Assembly: GCF_042434745.1 (NCBI RefSeq)
Contig: NZ_JBHLSS010000051.1
Reading direction: 5' to 3' (one strand)
DNA from: Azotobacter paspali
Lineage (GTDB): Bacteria > Pseudomonadota > Gammaproteobacteria > Pseudomonadales > Pseudomonadaceae
DNA: 64,000 bases
This document shows, in pieces, positions 8,362-16,850 of this stretch. Position numbers and translations under genes: made by a program. Numbering within the stretch: position 1 is the first letter of the stretch; each line of letters starts with the position of its first letter. Under the pieces are notes generated by a model. That model was not told the origin of the DNA. It saw only the letters and a list, made by a program, of their open reading frames with translations, and did not search any database.

Positions 8362-9660
8362 ATGATGGAAGAAACATGGACGAGCGCTGCCCTCGTCGCC
8401 TTGACGATCGGCCTCTGGGCGACCGCGCGACTGCCGGAGTATCTCGTCGCGCTGTTGTTCTTCGCGGCTGCCGCGATCCTGCGCCTCGCTCCGCCCGATG
8501 TCCTGTTCTCCGGCTTTTCGTCCGCGGCGTTCTGGCTGGTTTTGAGCGGCTTCGTGCTGGGAACCGCCATCCGCAAGGTCGGCCTGGCCGACCGGATCGC
8601 ACGGACACTGGCCATCCACCTCGCCGGCTCCTGGCCCCGCCTGGTGGGTGGCGTGGTCTTGCTAAGCTATGCCCTGGCCTTCGTCATGCCCTCCAACATG
8701 GGGCGCATCGCCTTGCTGATGCCGATCGTCATGGCCCTGGCCGAGCGCGCCGGCCTGGCCGAAGGCAGCCGTGGTCGCATCGCCCTGGCGCTCGCGGTCG
8801 GCTTCGGGACCTTCCAGTTGTCGGCCAGTATCCTGCCCGCCAACGTTCCGAATCTGGTCATGGTCGGCGCGGCGGAAAGCGCCTTCGGCGTGCACCTGTC
8901 GTACCTGCCATACCTGCTGCTGCACGCGCCGGTGCTCGGTGTGCTCAAGGGGGTTGCCCTGGTGGCCTGTCTCTGCCTGCTGTTTCCGGCCAGGCCACGG
9001 CCCATCGAGGAGCCGCCACCGGCCGAGGCATTGAGCCGCGACGAGAAACGTCTGGGATCGCTGCTGATCGCCACGCTGGCGCTGTGGATGAGCGATGCCG
9101 TGCACGGTGTTTCGCCGGCCTGGATCGGCCTGGCCGCCGCCTGCCTCTGCCTGCTGCCGCGTATCGGCTTCCTGAACGGCGAGGAATTCGCCGCGGGCGT
9201 CAATGCCCGCACCTGTATTTATATAGCCGGCATCCTGAGCCTGGCGGCTTTCGTGAGCTATTCCGGACTGGGGACCGTCATAGGCGAATGGCTATTGCGG
9301 ATTCTGCCGCTCGATCCGGCCAGGCCGGAAAACGGTTTCGGCGCCCTGGTGGGCCTGGCCAGCGCGCTCAATTTCGCCGTCACCGCCAATGGCGTGCCAG
9401 CCTTGTTCACACCGCTCGCACAGAGCCTGGCCGATGCGTCCGGTCTACCCCTGCTTACCGTGCTGATGGCGCAGGTGATCGGTTATGCCACGCCGCTGCT
9501 GCCCTACCAGGCAGCGCCGATCGTCGTTGCCATGGGCATGGGGCAAGTACCGGCCAAAGATGGTATCCGGCTTTGCCTGGCGCTCGCCGCCATCACCTTC
9601 TTCCTGCTGGTCCCCCTCGATCATGGCTGGTTTGTCCTGCTCGGCTGGATACCTCGCTGA
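8362..9660 (+). CDS. DASS-family (SLC13) anion transporter
   Basis: A 432-residue polytopic membrane protein resembling divalent anion:Na+ symporters (CitT/DASS, SLC13). About eleven to twelve hydrophobic segments are visible. Conserved stretches include AFVMPSNMGRIALLMPIV (about residues 108-125), LSASILPANVPNLVMVG in the first half, and ALNFAVTANGVPALFTPLA and YATPLLPYQAAPIVVAMGMG in the second half. These match the two-fold S/T-N-x repeats that bind the carboxylate and Na+ in this family. It is divergent from a LysR gene, suggesting substrate-induced expression. The substrate (di- or tricarboxylate, sulfate or sulfonated acid) cannot be told from sequence. It is followed after 13 bp by an oppositely oriented small gene. 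Confidence 0.8.
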   Translation: MMEETWTSAALVALTIGLWATARLPEYLVALLFFAAAAILRLAPPDVLFSGFSSAAFWLVLSGFVLGTAIRKVGLADRIARTLAIHLAGSWPRLVGGVVLLSYALAFVMPSNMGRIALLMPIVMALAERAGLAEGSRGRIALALAVGFGTFQLSASILPANVPNLVMVGAAESAFGVHLSYLPYLLLHAPVLGVLKGVALVACLCLLFPARPRPIEEPPPAEALSRDEKRLGSLLIATLALWMSDAVHGVSPAWIGLAAACLCLLPRIGFLNGEEFAAGVNARTCIYIAGILSLAAFVSYSGLGTVIGEWLLRILPLDPARPENGFGALVGLASALNFAVTANGVPALFTPLAQSLADASGLPLLTVLMAQVIGYATPLLPYQAAPIVVAMGMGQVPAKDGIRLCLALAAITFFLLVPLDHGWFVLLGWIPR

Positions 9661-9673
9661 GCGGCGCAAGGTT

Positions 9674-10036
9674 CTAAGCATTCGGCAGGTGGCCGAGATC
9701 GACCGGATCGCCCGGATGCAGGCCCAGCTTGTCGCGGATATCCCGGAACATGGCGTCGTATTCGCCATGCTCGCGCAAAACCGGCCCGAAGCGCGGATGC
9801 AGGCCGTTGCGCACGGCGATCTGGGTCAGCACGTTGAGGAAGTCGAAGGCCACGTCGCGGTGCAGCTCGCACTCCTCCGCGAAAGGCCGGCCGTCGATCT
9901 CGCCCTCCATGCGCATGTGCAGCATCGCCCCCTCCCTGGCGTCTTCGCGCACCTCGTAGTAGACGTCGCAGACGAAGGCCTGACGGTTGAGCTTGTCCAC
10001 CCTCTGCTCGCGATGCGCATGACCAGGTGTGAACAT
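9674..10036 (-). CDS. Conserved hypothetical protein, DUF5064-like
   Basis: A 120-residue soluble protein starting MFTPGHAHREQR, with a central predicted beta-rich part (AFVCDVYYEVREDAREGAMLHMRMEGEIDG) and an alpha-helical end. It resembles small conserved Pseudomonas proteins assigned to DUF5064, but I recognise it only by general pattern, so the family name is tentative. No catalytic motif or signal peptide is visible. It stands alone between the transporter and the start of the long operon. Confidence 0.6.
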   Translation of the reverse strand: MFTPGHAHREQRVDKLNRQAFVCDVYYEVREDAREGAMLHMRMEGEIDGRPFAEECELHRDVAFDFLNVLTQIAVRNGLHPRFGPVLREHGEYDAMFRDIRDKLGLHPGDPVDLGHLPNA

Positions 10037-10278
10037 GGGAGCCTCCTCGTGGTATGGAAAGCCCGGAGCGGGCTTCGCCCGGATTCAGTGTAGGCAGCCC
10101 GTCCGCGTCCGCGCCGGTGGGGCGATACCCGGCAGGGTCCGGCGCCGCGCGCCGGCCAAAGACCATGTACCACCGATCAGCGAACTTTGCCGGGCCAGGT
10201 CGAAGACGACCAACGGCATGGCCGGAGTGGCGGCGCCACCTAGACTTTGCCCCGAAATACGCTCAAAGGGGCATGAGC

Positions 10279-12591
10279 ATGGAGTTTGCAGCCCGGCTGA
10301 CACGCAGCTACGCCATTTCCACCAAGACCCGGCATCTCTTCGAGAAGCGCGCCCGAACGGCCCAGGAACGGTTTCAGGAACGGATACGCAAGGCCTGGGA
10401 ACGGGAAATGGCCGATGTGTCGGCCGATCCCCCCACACCCTGGATTCTGTGGAACGGCTGGTGCCGCTATGGCCTGGACGTCGCGCAGCGCTCGATCCTG
10501 TTCTGGGACACGCTGCGCCAGCGCGGCGACAACTACCTGGAACATGTGCGCCAGGGCCAGCCGCCCCTGCTGCATTTCGACTACGAGATGGTGCTGGACG
10601 GGCGTACCTTCGCCCGTCCGGTCAACTACGCCCTGCTGCGCATTCTGCCGCCGGCAGGCCAGGATGTGGACCCCAGGCAGCGCCCTTATCTGATCATCGA
10701 CCCGCGGGCCGGACACGGCCCCGGCATCGGCGGCTTCAAGGACGACTCCGAGGTGGGGGTGATCCTGCGCGAACGGCACCCGGTGTACTTCGTGGTGTTC
10801 TTCCGCCTGCCAGAACCGGGTCAGACCCTGCTGGATGTGTGCGCCGCCGAACAGCGCTTCGTGCGCAAGGTACGCGAACTGCACCCGGACAGTGCCAAGC
10901 CGGCGTTGGTCGGCAACTGCCAAGGCGGCTGGGCGACCATGATGCTGGCCGCCACCGACCCGGACAGCGCGGGGCCGGTGGTGATTAACGGCGCGCCCAT
11001 GTCCTATTGGGGCGGCGCCTGGCGGGAAGGCGAAGGCGACAACCCGATGCGCTACGCCGGCGGGTTGCTCGGCGGCACCTGGCTGGCTTCCCTAACCTCC
11101 GACTTGGGCAACGGCCTGTTCGACGGCGCCTATCTGGTGGAGAACTTCGAGAACCTCAACCCCGCCAACACCTACTGGGACAAGTACTACCACCTGTTCG
11201 CCAACATCGACGGCGAACCGCCGCGCTTTCTCGAATTCGAGCGTTGGTGGGGCGGCTACTTTCTAATGAACCGCGAGGAGATCGAGTGGATCACCCGCAA
11301 CCTGTTCGTCGGCAACCAGCTCTGGTCCGGCGAGACTGGCGCCGGTCGGGGCAAGCCGGTCTTCGACCTGCGCGACATCAAGTCGCCGATTGTGCTGTTC
11401 GCCTCCCTGGGCGACAACATCACGCCGCCACAGCAGGCCTTCAACTGGGTCGCGGACATCTACGCCAGCACCGAGGAAATCAAGGCGCGCGGCCAGGTCA
11501 TCGTCGGCCTGCTGCACCAGGACATCGGCCATCTGGGGATCTTCGTCTCCGGCCGGGTGGCCAGGAAGGAACACGCGCAGATCGTCTCGGTGCTCAAATC
11601 CATCGAAATGCTGCCGCCGGGCCTGTACGGCATGGCCATCCACGAGCGTCCCGGCGCGGGCGGCAAGCTGGAATACGAGGTGGAGTTCCACGAGCACCGC
11701 CTGGAGGACGTCTCCGCCCGCCTCAACCGCCTGCAGCGGCTCGACGAGAAGCCCTTCGAGGCGGTGGCCGCGCTGTCCGAGTTCAACCAGCGCGGCTACG
11801 AGCTGTTCCTCCGCCCCCTGGTGCGCCTCATGGCCAGCGAGCGTTCTGCCGAGCTGATGCGCCAGCTGCACCCGCTGCGCCTGCAGCGCTGGGCTTTCTC
11901 GGCGCGCAATCCCTGGCTCTGGTGGCTGACCCCGGCCGCCGCGGCGGTCAGGACGCAGCGCCAGGCGCCGGTGGCGAGCCCGGACGATTTGCCCCACCAC
12001 GGCGAGCGGCTCGTCTCCGAACTGATCAGCGCGTCCCTGGACCATTACCGGGCGCTGCGCGACGCCGCCAGCGAGGCGCTGTTCTTCCAGACCTACGGCA
12101 GCCTGTTCTCCCTGATCCTCGACGAGAACCCGCCCCCCGCGGCGTCGGCCCAAGCGCAGGAACTGCCTTTCGTCCAGGAAGCCCTGGCCGCCATCGGCGA
12201 GGGCGGCTACGACGAGGCCTTCGCCAGGGTCGCCGCCCTGCTCGCGCGCAAGGACGAAGTGCCCCTCTCGCGGCTGGTGACCAAACAGGAAATCGTCCGC
12301 GACTACGCCGACCTGCTGCCCAGCCTGCCGCCCGAGGCCTGGCGGCGCATCCGCGGCGAGCAGGAAATCATCGTCAACTACGCACGCGAACAAGCCCTCG
12401 CCACCCTGCCCGCCCTGCTGGCCGGGCCGGCCGAACGCGAGCGGCTACTGACCCTGCTGGAGCGCCTGGCGGCGGACGAGCGCGTCCGCCGCTCCGAGCC
12501 CAGCGCCGAACAACGGGCCATGCTCGAACGCATTCACGACGTGCTGGGCCGCGCGCCCGCCGCCGGACAGCCCACGGCTAGGAGCGCCTGA
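10279..12591 (+). CDS. DUF3141 protein: PhaC-like alpha/beta hydrolase with a cysteine nucleophile
   Basis: A protein of about 770 residues. The N-terminal two thirds form an alpha/beta hydrolase related to polyhydroxyalkanoate synthases. The nucleophile elbow reads VGNCQGGW, with Cys214 in place of serine. Candidate partners are Asp379 (ASLGDNITPP) and His418 (QDIGHLGIF), giving a Cys-Asp-His set like PhaC. The C-terminal 250 residues are helical and hydrophilic. The ATG at 10279 has AAAGGGG 7 nt upstream; an ATG at 10273 is also possible but too close to that site. It is the first gene of an operon with phosphotransacetylase, acetate kinase and FabI, a cluster type that suggests acyl-phosphate or acyl-CoA handling or polyester turnover. 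Biochemical activity is unproven. Confidence 0.82.
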   Translation: MEFAARLTRSYAISTKTRHLFEKRARTAQERFQERIRKAWEREMADVSADPPTPWILWNGWCRYGLDVAQRSILFWDTLRQRGDNYLEHVRQGQPPLLHFDYEMVLDGRTFARPVNYALLRILPPAGQDVDPRQRPYLIIDPRAGHGPGIGGFKDDSEVGVILRERHPVYFVVFFRLPEPGQTLLDVCAAEQRFVRKVRELHPDSAKPALVGNCQGGWATMMLAATDPDSAGPVVINGAPMSYWGGAWREGEGDNPMRYAGGLLGGTWLASLTSDLGNGLFDGAYLVENFENLNPANTYWDKYYHLFANIDGEPPRFLEFERWWGGYFLMNREEIEWITRNLFVGNQLWSGETGAGRGKPVFDLRDIKSPIVLFASLGDNITPPQQAFNWVADIYASTEEIKARGQVIVGLLHQDIGHLGIFVSGRVARKEHAQIVSVLKSIEMLPPGLYGMAIHERPGAGGKLEYEVEFHEHRLEDVSARLNRLQRLDEKPFEAVAALSEFNQRGYELFLRPLVRLMASERSAELMRQLHPLRLQRWAFSARNPWLWWLTPAAAAVRTQRQAPVASPDDLPHHGERLVSELISASLDHYRALRDAASEALFFQTYGSLFSLILDENPPPAASAQAQELPFVQEALAAIGEGGYDEAFARVAALLARKDEVPLSRLVTKQEIVRDYADLLPSLPPEAWRRIRGEQEIIVNYAREQALATLPALLAGPAERERLLTLLERLAADERVRRSEPSAEQRAMLERIHDVLGRAPAAGQPTARSA

Positions 12592-12615
12592 GCGCCTCGC
12601 CGACGGAGGTATCCG

Positions 12616-13569
12616 ATGACCGCTCCCCACGAAAAGTACCGGCACCTGATCGACTACTGCAGCAACCTGCCGCCGACGCCGACGGCGGTGGCCTGGCCCT
12701 GCGACCAGAGCGCTCTGGAAGGCGTGGCGGACGCGGCGCAGAGCGGCCTCATCGCGCCGATCCTGGTCGGCCCCCGCGAACGGATCGAGGCGCTGGCGGC
12801 GCAGTACGGCATCGACATCGCCGGCCTGCCGATCGAGGAGGCGCCCTACAGCCAGGCTGCCGCCGACCGGGCGGTGGAACTGGTCCGCGAAGGCCGCGCC
12901 GAGGCGCTGATGAAGGGCAGCCTGCACACCGACGAGTTGATGAGCGCGGTGGTCAAGCGCGACACCGGGCTGCGCACCGCGCGGCGGGTCAGTCACTGCT
13001 TCGTGATGGACGTGCCGGGACACGCGGACGCCCTGATCATCACCGACGCCGCGGTGAATATCGCGCCGACCCTGGCCGAGAAGATGGACATCACTCAGAA
13101 CGCTATCGACCTCGCTTACGCCCTGCAGGTCGGCCTGGAGAAGAAGGAGGTGCGGGTGGCGATTCTCTCGGCAATGGAGACCGTCAACCCCGCCGTGCCC
13201 TCCACCATCGAGGCGGCCGCCCTGTGCAAGATGGCCGACCGCCGGCAGATCACCGGTGCCATCCTCGACGGCCCGCTGGCCCTGGACAACGCCATCAGTC
13301 TGGAAGCAGCGCAGATCAAGAAGATCGACTCGCCGGTGGCGGGCCGCGCCAACGTGCTGGTAGTACCCGACCTGGAAGCGGGCAACATGCTCGCCAAGAG
13401 CCTGTCCTTCCTCGCCGGCGCGGATGCCGCCGGCATAGTGCTGGGCGCGCGGGTGCCGATCATCCTGACCAGCCGCGCCGACTCGCTGACCACCCGCATG
13501 GCCTCCTGCGCGGTGGCCACCCTGGTGGCCAAGGCCCGGCGCGAAAGCACCGGCAAGGTGATCGGGTGA
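12616..13569 (+). CDS. Phosphate acetyl/butyryltransferase
   Basis: A 317-residue protein of the Pta/Ptb family, which interconverts acyl-CoA plus phosphate with acyl-phosphate plus CoA. Recognisable regions are GLIAPILVGPRERIEALA near residue 45, GRAEALMKGSLHTDELMSAVV near 95, RRVSHCFVMDVP, ITDAAVNIAPTLAEKMDI near 155, and the C-terminal ANVLVVPDLEAGNMLAKSLSFLAGADAAGIVLGA, which is highly typical. The length corresponds to the catalytic domain alone, as in Ptb or the C-terminal half of MaoC-Pta fusions. It is preceded by GGAGG. It lies directly upstream of acetate kinase, so together they would make ATP from an acyl-CoA or activate the acid. Acyl-chain preference is not decidable here. Confidence 0.9.
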   Translation: MTAPHEKYRHLIDYCSNLPPTPTAVAWPCDQSALEGVADAAQSGLIAPILVGPRERIEALAAQYGIDIAGLPIEEAPYSQAAADRAVELVREGRAEALMKGSLHTDELMSAVVKRDTGLRTARRVSHCFVMDVPGHADALIITDAAVNIAPTLAEKMDITQNAIDLAYALQVGLEKKEVRVAILSAMETVNPAVPSTIEAAALCKMADRRQITGAILDGPLALDNAISLEAAQIKKIDSPVAGRANVLVVPDLEAGNMLAKSLSFLAGADAAGIVLGARVPIILTSRADSLTTRMASCAVATLVAKARRESTGKVIG

Positions 13570-13573
13570 AATC

Positions 13574-14758
13574 ATGCAGAACGTCATCCTGGTCCTCAAT
13601 GCCGGCTCGTCGAGCCTCAAGTTCTCGCTCTTCGCCGAGCGTCCCGACGAATTGGCGCTGCAGTTGCGCGGCCAGATCGAGGGACTCGGCGGAGCGCCGC
13701 ACTTCGTCGCCAAGGACTCCGCGGGCACGATCCTCGGCGAACGGCGCTGGGCCGACGGCACCCGCTTCAGCCACGACGACGCGGCCCACCAGTTGGTCGA
13801 GTTCCTGCAGGATTACCGGGACCGCTACCGGCTGACGGCCGTGGGCCACCGCGTGGTCCACGGCGGCCAGGAGTTCTCCCGGCCGGCGCGGGTGGATGGC
13901 GAGCTGCTGGAGAAGCTCGAAAAGCTCGTTCCGCTGGCGCCGCTGCATCAGCCGTACAACCTGGCGCCGATCCGCGCCGTGGCCGCGCGGGCGCCGCAGC
14001 TTCCGCAGGTGGCCTGCTTCGATACCGCCTTCCACCGCCAGCAGCCCGAACTCGCCCAACTGTTCGCCCTGCCGCCGGCCATCACCGGGCGCGGCGTGCG
14101 CCGCTACGGCTTCCACGGGCTGTCCTACGAATACATCGCCGGCGTATTGCCGCGACTGGCCCCCGAGGCGGCGGCCGGGCGAGTGGTGGTCGCCCACCTG
14201 GGCAACGGCGCCAGCCTGTGCGCCCTGCTGGCCGGCCGTAGCCTGGCCAGCACCATGGGTTTCACCGCCGTCGACGGCCTACCCATGGGCACCCGCTGCG
14301 GCGCCATCGACCCAGGGGTGATCCTCTACCTGATGGACGAGTTGAAGATGGACGCCCGCGCCATCGAGCGGCTGCTCTACAAGGAGTCCGGACTACTCGG
14401 CGTGTCGGGGATCTCCAGCGACATGCGTGAGCTGCTGGCCAGCGACGCGCCCAGCGCCGCCCTCGCCGTGGACCTTTTCGTCTACCGCATCGGCCGCGAG
14501 CTGGGCTCCTTGGCCGCGGCTTTGGGCGGGCTCGACGCCTTGGTGTTCACCGCCGGCATCGGCGAGCACGCGGCGACCATCCGCGAGCGCGTCTGCCGCG
14601 ACGCCGCCTGGCTCGGCGTGGAGCTGGACAGCGCAGCGAACGCGGCCGGCGGGCCACGGATCAGTAGCGCCGCCAGCCCGGTATCGGCCTGGGTGGTACC
14701 CACCGACGAAGAACTGATGATCGCCCGCCATACCCGGCAGACGCTCTCAGCATCCTGA
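13574..14758 (+). CDS. ackA: Acetate kinase (acetate/butyrate kinase family)
   Basis: A 394-residue ASKHA-fold kinase of standard AckA length that phosphorylates acetate (or a related short acid) with ATP. Motifs are NAGSSSLKFSLF at residue 8, VGHRVVHGGQEFSRP near 92 with the catalytic arginine, CFDTAFHRQQPE, RYGFHGLSYEYI, VVVAHLGNGASLCALLAGRSLASTMGFT near 205, DGLPMGTRCGAIDPG, and VFTAGIGEHAATIRERVC near 325. All expected catalytic regions are intact. It follows the phosphotransacetylase by 4 nt, so the pair is co-translated. The second partner enzymes (FabI and the PhaC-like protein) are unusual company for an Ack-Pta pathway. Confidence 0.95.
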   Translation: MQNVILVLNAGSSSLKFSLFAERPDELALQLRGQIEGLGGAPHFVAKDSAGTILGERRWADGTRFSHDDAAHQLVEFLQDYRDRYRLTAVGHRVVHGGQEFSRPARVDGELLEKLEKLVPLAPLHQPYNLAPIRAVAARAPQLPQVACFDTAFHRQQPELAQLFALPPAITGRGVRRYGFHGLSYEYIAGVLPRLAPEAAAGRVVVAHLGNGASLCALLAGRSLASTMGFTAVDGLPMGTRCGAIDPGVILYLMDELKMDARAIERLLYKESGLLGVSGISSDMRELLASDAPSAALAVDLFVYRIGRELGSLAAALGGLDALVFTAGIGEHAATIRERVCRDAAWLGVELDSAANAAGGPRISSAASPVSAWVVPTDEELMIARHTRQTLSAS

Positions 14759-14769
14759 GGACGACGGAT

Positions 14770-15552
14770 ATGTCAGAGGAAACTTACCGCCCGCTGCTGC
14801 AGGGCGCCAGAGCGCTGATCACCGGCGTGGCCAACGAGCACTCGATCGCCTACGGCTGCGCCAAGGTTTTCGCCGAGCTGGGCGCCGAACTGGCCATCAC
14901 CTATGCCAACGACAAGACCCGCGGCTACGTCGAACCCCTGGCCAGGGCTCTGAAGGCGCCGATCTTCATGCCGCTGGACGTGACCCGCCACGAACAGCTC
15001 GATGCCGTGTTCGAGACGATCGCCGAACAATGGGGAAGCCTGGACATCCTGGTGCATTCCATCGCCTGGGCGCCCAAGGAGGACCTGCAGGGCGGCCTGC
15101 TCGACTCCTCGGCGGCCGGCTTCGGCCTGGCCATGGACATCTCCTGCCACTCCTTCGTGCGCATGGCGCGCCTTGCCGTGCCGCTAATGAGCAACGGCGG
15201 GAGCCTGCTCGCCATGAGCTACCACGGCGCGCAGAAGGTAGTGCCCAACTACAACCTGATGGGGCCGGTGAAGGCCGCACTGGAGGCGTGTTGCCGCTAC
15301 CTGGCCTACGAACTCGGCCCCAGGGGTATTCGCGTGCACGCCATCTCCCCCGGCCCCTTGAAGACCCGCGCCGCCTCCGGCCTCAAGGATTTCGACCTGC
15401 TGCTTGGCGAGGCCGCCCAGCGCGCGCCCCTGGGGGAACTGGTGGACATCATGGACGTGGGCATCACCTGCGCCTACCTGGCTAGCCCCTATGCCCGCCG
15501 CCTGTCCGGCGAGACGCTGTACGTGGACGGCGGGCTGAACATCATGGCCTGA
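14770..15552 (+). CDS. fabI: Enoyl-[acyl-carrier-protein] reductase FabI-like
   Basis: A 260-residue SDR enzyme of FabI length that reduces trans-2-enoyl-ACP with NAD(P)H in fatty acid elongation. FabI hallmarks are ITGVANEHSIAYGCAKVF at residue 17, PLDVTRHEQLDAVF, DILVHSIAWAPKEDLQG near 92, and the catalytic Tyr-x6-Lys in NYNLMGPVKAALEACCRYLA (about residues 160-167), then GIRVHAISPGPLKTRAASGL. It is probably not the main housekeeping FabI because it sits in an operon with acetate kinase genes and an RND pump. A second FabI-type reductase could lower triclosan sensitivity or feed a specialised acyl product. The next gene starts 14 nt downstream. Confidence 0.92.
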   Translation: MSEETYRPLLQGARALITGVANEHSIAYGCAKVFAELGAELAITYANDKTRGYVEPLARALKAPIFMPLDVTRHEQLDAVFETIAEQWGSLDILVHSIAWAPKEDLQGGLLDSSAAGFGLAMDISCHSFVRMARLAVPLMSNGGSLLAMSYHGAQKVVPNYNLMGPVKAALEACCRYLAYELGPRGIRVHAISPGPLKTRAASGLKDFDLLLGEAAQRAPLGELVDIMDVGITCAYLASPYARRLSGETLYVDGGLNIMA

Positions 15553-15566
15553 GCGCCGCGCCAAGC

Positions 15567-16850
15567 ATGAACATCCTGAACGGACGGTCGTCGGACCCGG
15601 CAAGCGGCGGAGTGCGTTTCCGGCGCCCGTGGCGTTCGCTCGCCGCTCCGCTCGCCGGCCTCGCCCTGCTCGCCGGTTGCGGGGAAACCGCCGCCCCGCC
15701 GGCGCGCCCGCCCACCGAGGTGACCGCCATCACGCTGGCCGCGCGCGATACCCCGGTGGTCTTCGAATTCGTCGCCCAGACCCAGAGTTCCCGGGAAGTG
15801 GAAATCCGCACCCGGGTCGAGGGCTTCCTGGAAAAACGCCTGTACAACGAAGGCGATCTGGTACACACCGGACAGATCCTGTTCCAGATGGACCCCAGGC
15901 CGTTCGAGGCGGCCTTGCAGTCGGCCCGCGGCCAGCTCGCCCAGCAGCAGGCGCGCCTGGATATGGCCAGGGCCGATCTGGGCCGCATCCGCCCCCTGGT
16001 GAAGGTGGGCGCGCTGAGCAAAAAGAACCTCGACGACGCCATCGGCACCGAGCGGCAGGCACAGGCCGCCGTGCTCTCCGCCGAGGGTGAGGTGCGCACG
16101 GCGCAGCTCAATCTCGGCTACACCACCATCAGGTCGCCACTCACCGGGGTGTCGAGCTTCGCCAAGCTGCAAGAAGGCAGCTATGTCACGCCGGGCGCGG
16201 CCGGCCTGCTGACCTACGTGTCGCAGGTCGACCCCATCTACATCAACTTCAGCCTCTCGGAGAACGAGATGTTGAAATTTCGCGGCGAGATCGCCACTGG
16301 CCAGCTCAGGTTTCCCCCGCACAACAATTTCGAGGTCGAGGTGGTGCTGGCCGACGGCTCGCAGGTGCCCGATCGCGGCCGCCTCGACTTCGCCGACTTC
16401 GCCTTCAGCGAGGAAACCGGCACCTTTCTAATCCGGGCGGAAGTGGCCAACCCGAAGGGCTTGCTGCGCCCCGGCCAGTTCGTGCGCGCCCACTTAAATG
16501 GCGCGGTCCGTCCCGACGCCCTGCTGGTGCCCCAGCGCGCGGTCCTGCAGGGTTCCAAGAGCCAGTACGTGTGGGTGATCGGCGACGGCGGCAAGCCCGA
16601 ACAGCGCATCGTGGAAATGGGCGACTGGCACGGCGACGACTGGTTCGTCACCCGGGGCCTGCGCGCCGGCGAGCGCATCGTGGTCGACGGTGCGATCCGG
16701 GTGACGCCGGAGGCTTCGCTGCGGATCGTCGACACCCGTCCCGCCGCCGGGGAAACCAGCCAGCCGCAACGGCAGAAGGCGGCCGAGGCCTGGTCCGACC
16801 AGAAAGAGCGGTTGAAGGCCGGCCCGTCCGGCGGGGGACAGGCACCGTGA
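15567..16850 (+). CDS. RND efflux periplasmic adaptor (membrane fusion lipoprotein)
   Basis: A 427-residue HlyD/AcrA-type membrane fusion protein. A lipoprotein signal ends in LALLAGC with acylated Cys38. The biotinyl-lipoyl-like domain (VEIRTRVEGFLEKRLYNEGDLVHTGQILFQMD) and alpha-helical hairpin (residues ~105-170) are followed by LGYTTIRSPLTGVSSFAKLQEGSYVTPG and the beta-barrel domain. It links the inner-membrane pump encoded next to an outer-membrane channel. Its stop overlaps the GTG of the pump gene (GTGA). No outer-membrane factor gene is in this operon, so an OprM/TolC-type protein from elsewhere must serve. Substrates are unknown. Confidence 0.93.
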   Translation: MNILNGRSSDPASGGVRFRRPWRSLAAPLAGLALLAGCGETAAPPARPPTEVTAITLAARDTPVVFEFVAQTQSSREVEIRTRVEGFLEKRLYNEGDLVHTGQILFQMDPRPFEAALQSARGQLAQQQARLDMARADLGRIRPLVKVGALSKKNLDDAIGTERQAQAAVLSAEGEVRTAQLNLGYTTIRSPLTGVSSFAKLQEGSYVTPGAAGLLTYVSQVDPIYINFSLSENEMLKFRGEIATGQLRFPPHNNFEVEVVLADGSQVPDRGRLDFADFAFSEETGTFLIRAEVANPKGLLRPGQFVRAHLNGAVRPDALLVPQRAVLQGSKSQYVWVIGDGGKPEQRIVEMGDWHGDDWFVTRGLRAGERIVVDGAIRVTPEASLRIVDTRPAAGETSQPQRQKAAEAWSDQKERLKAGPSGGGQAP

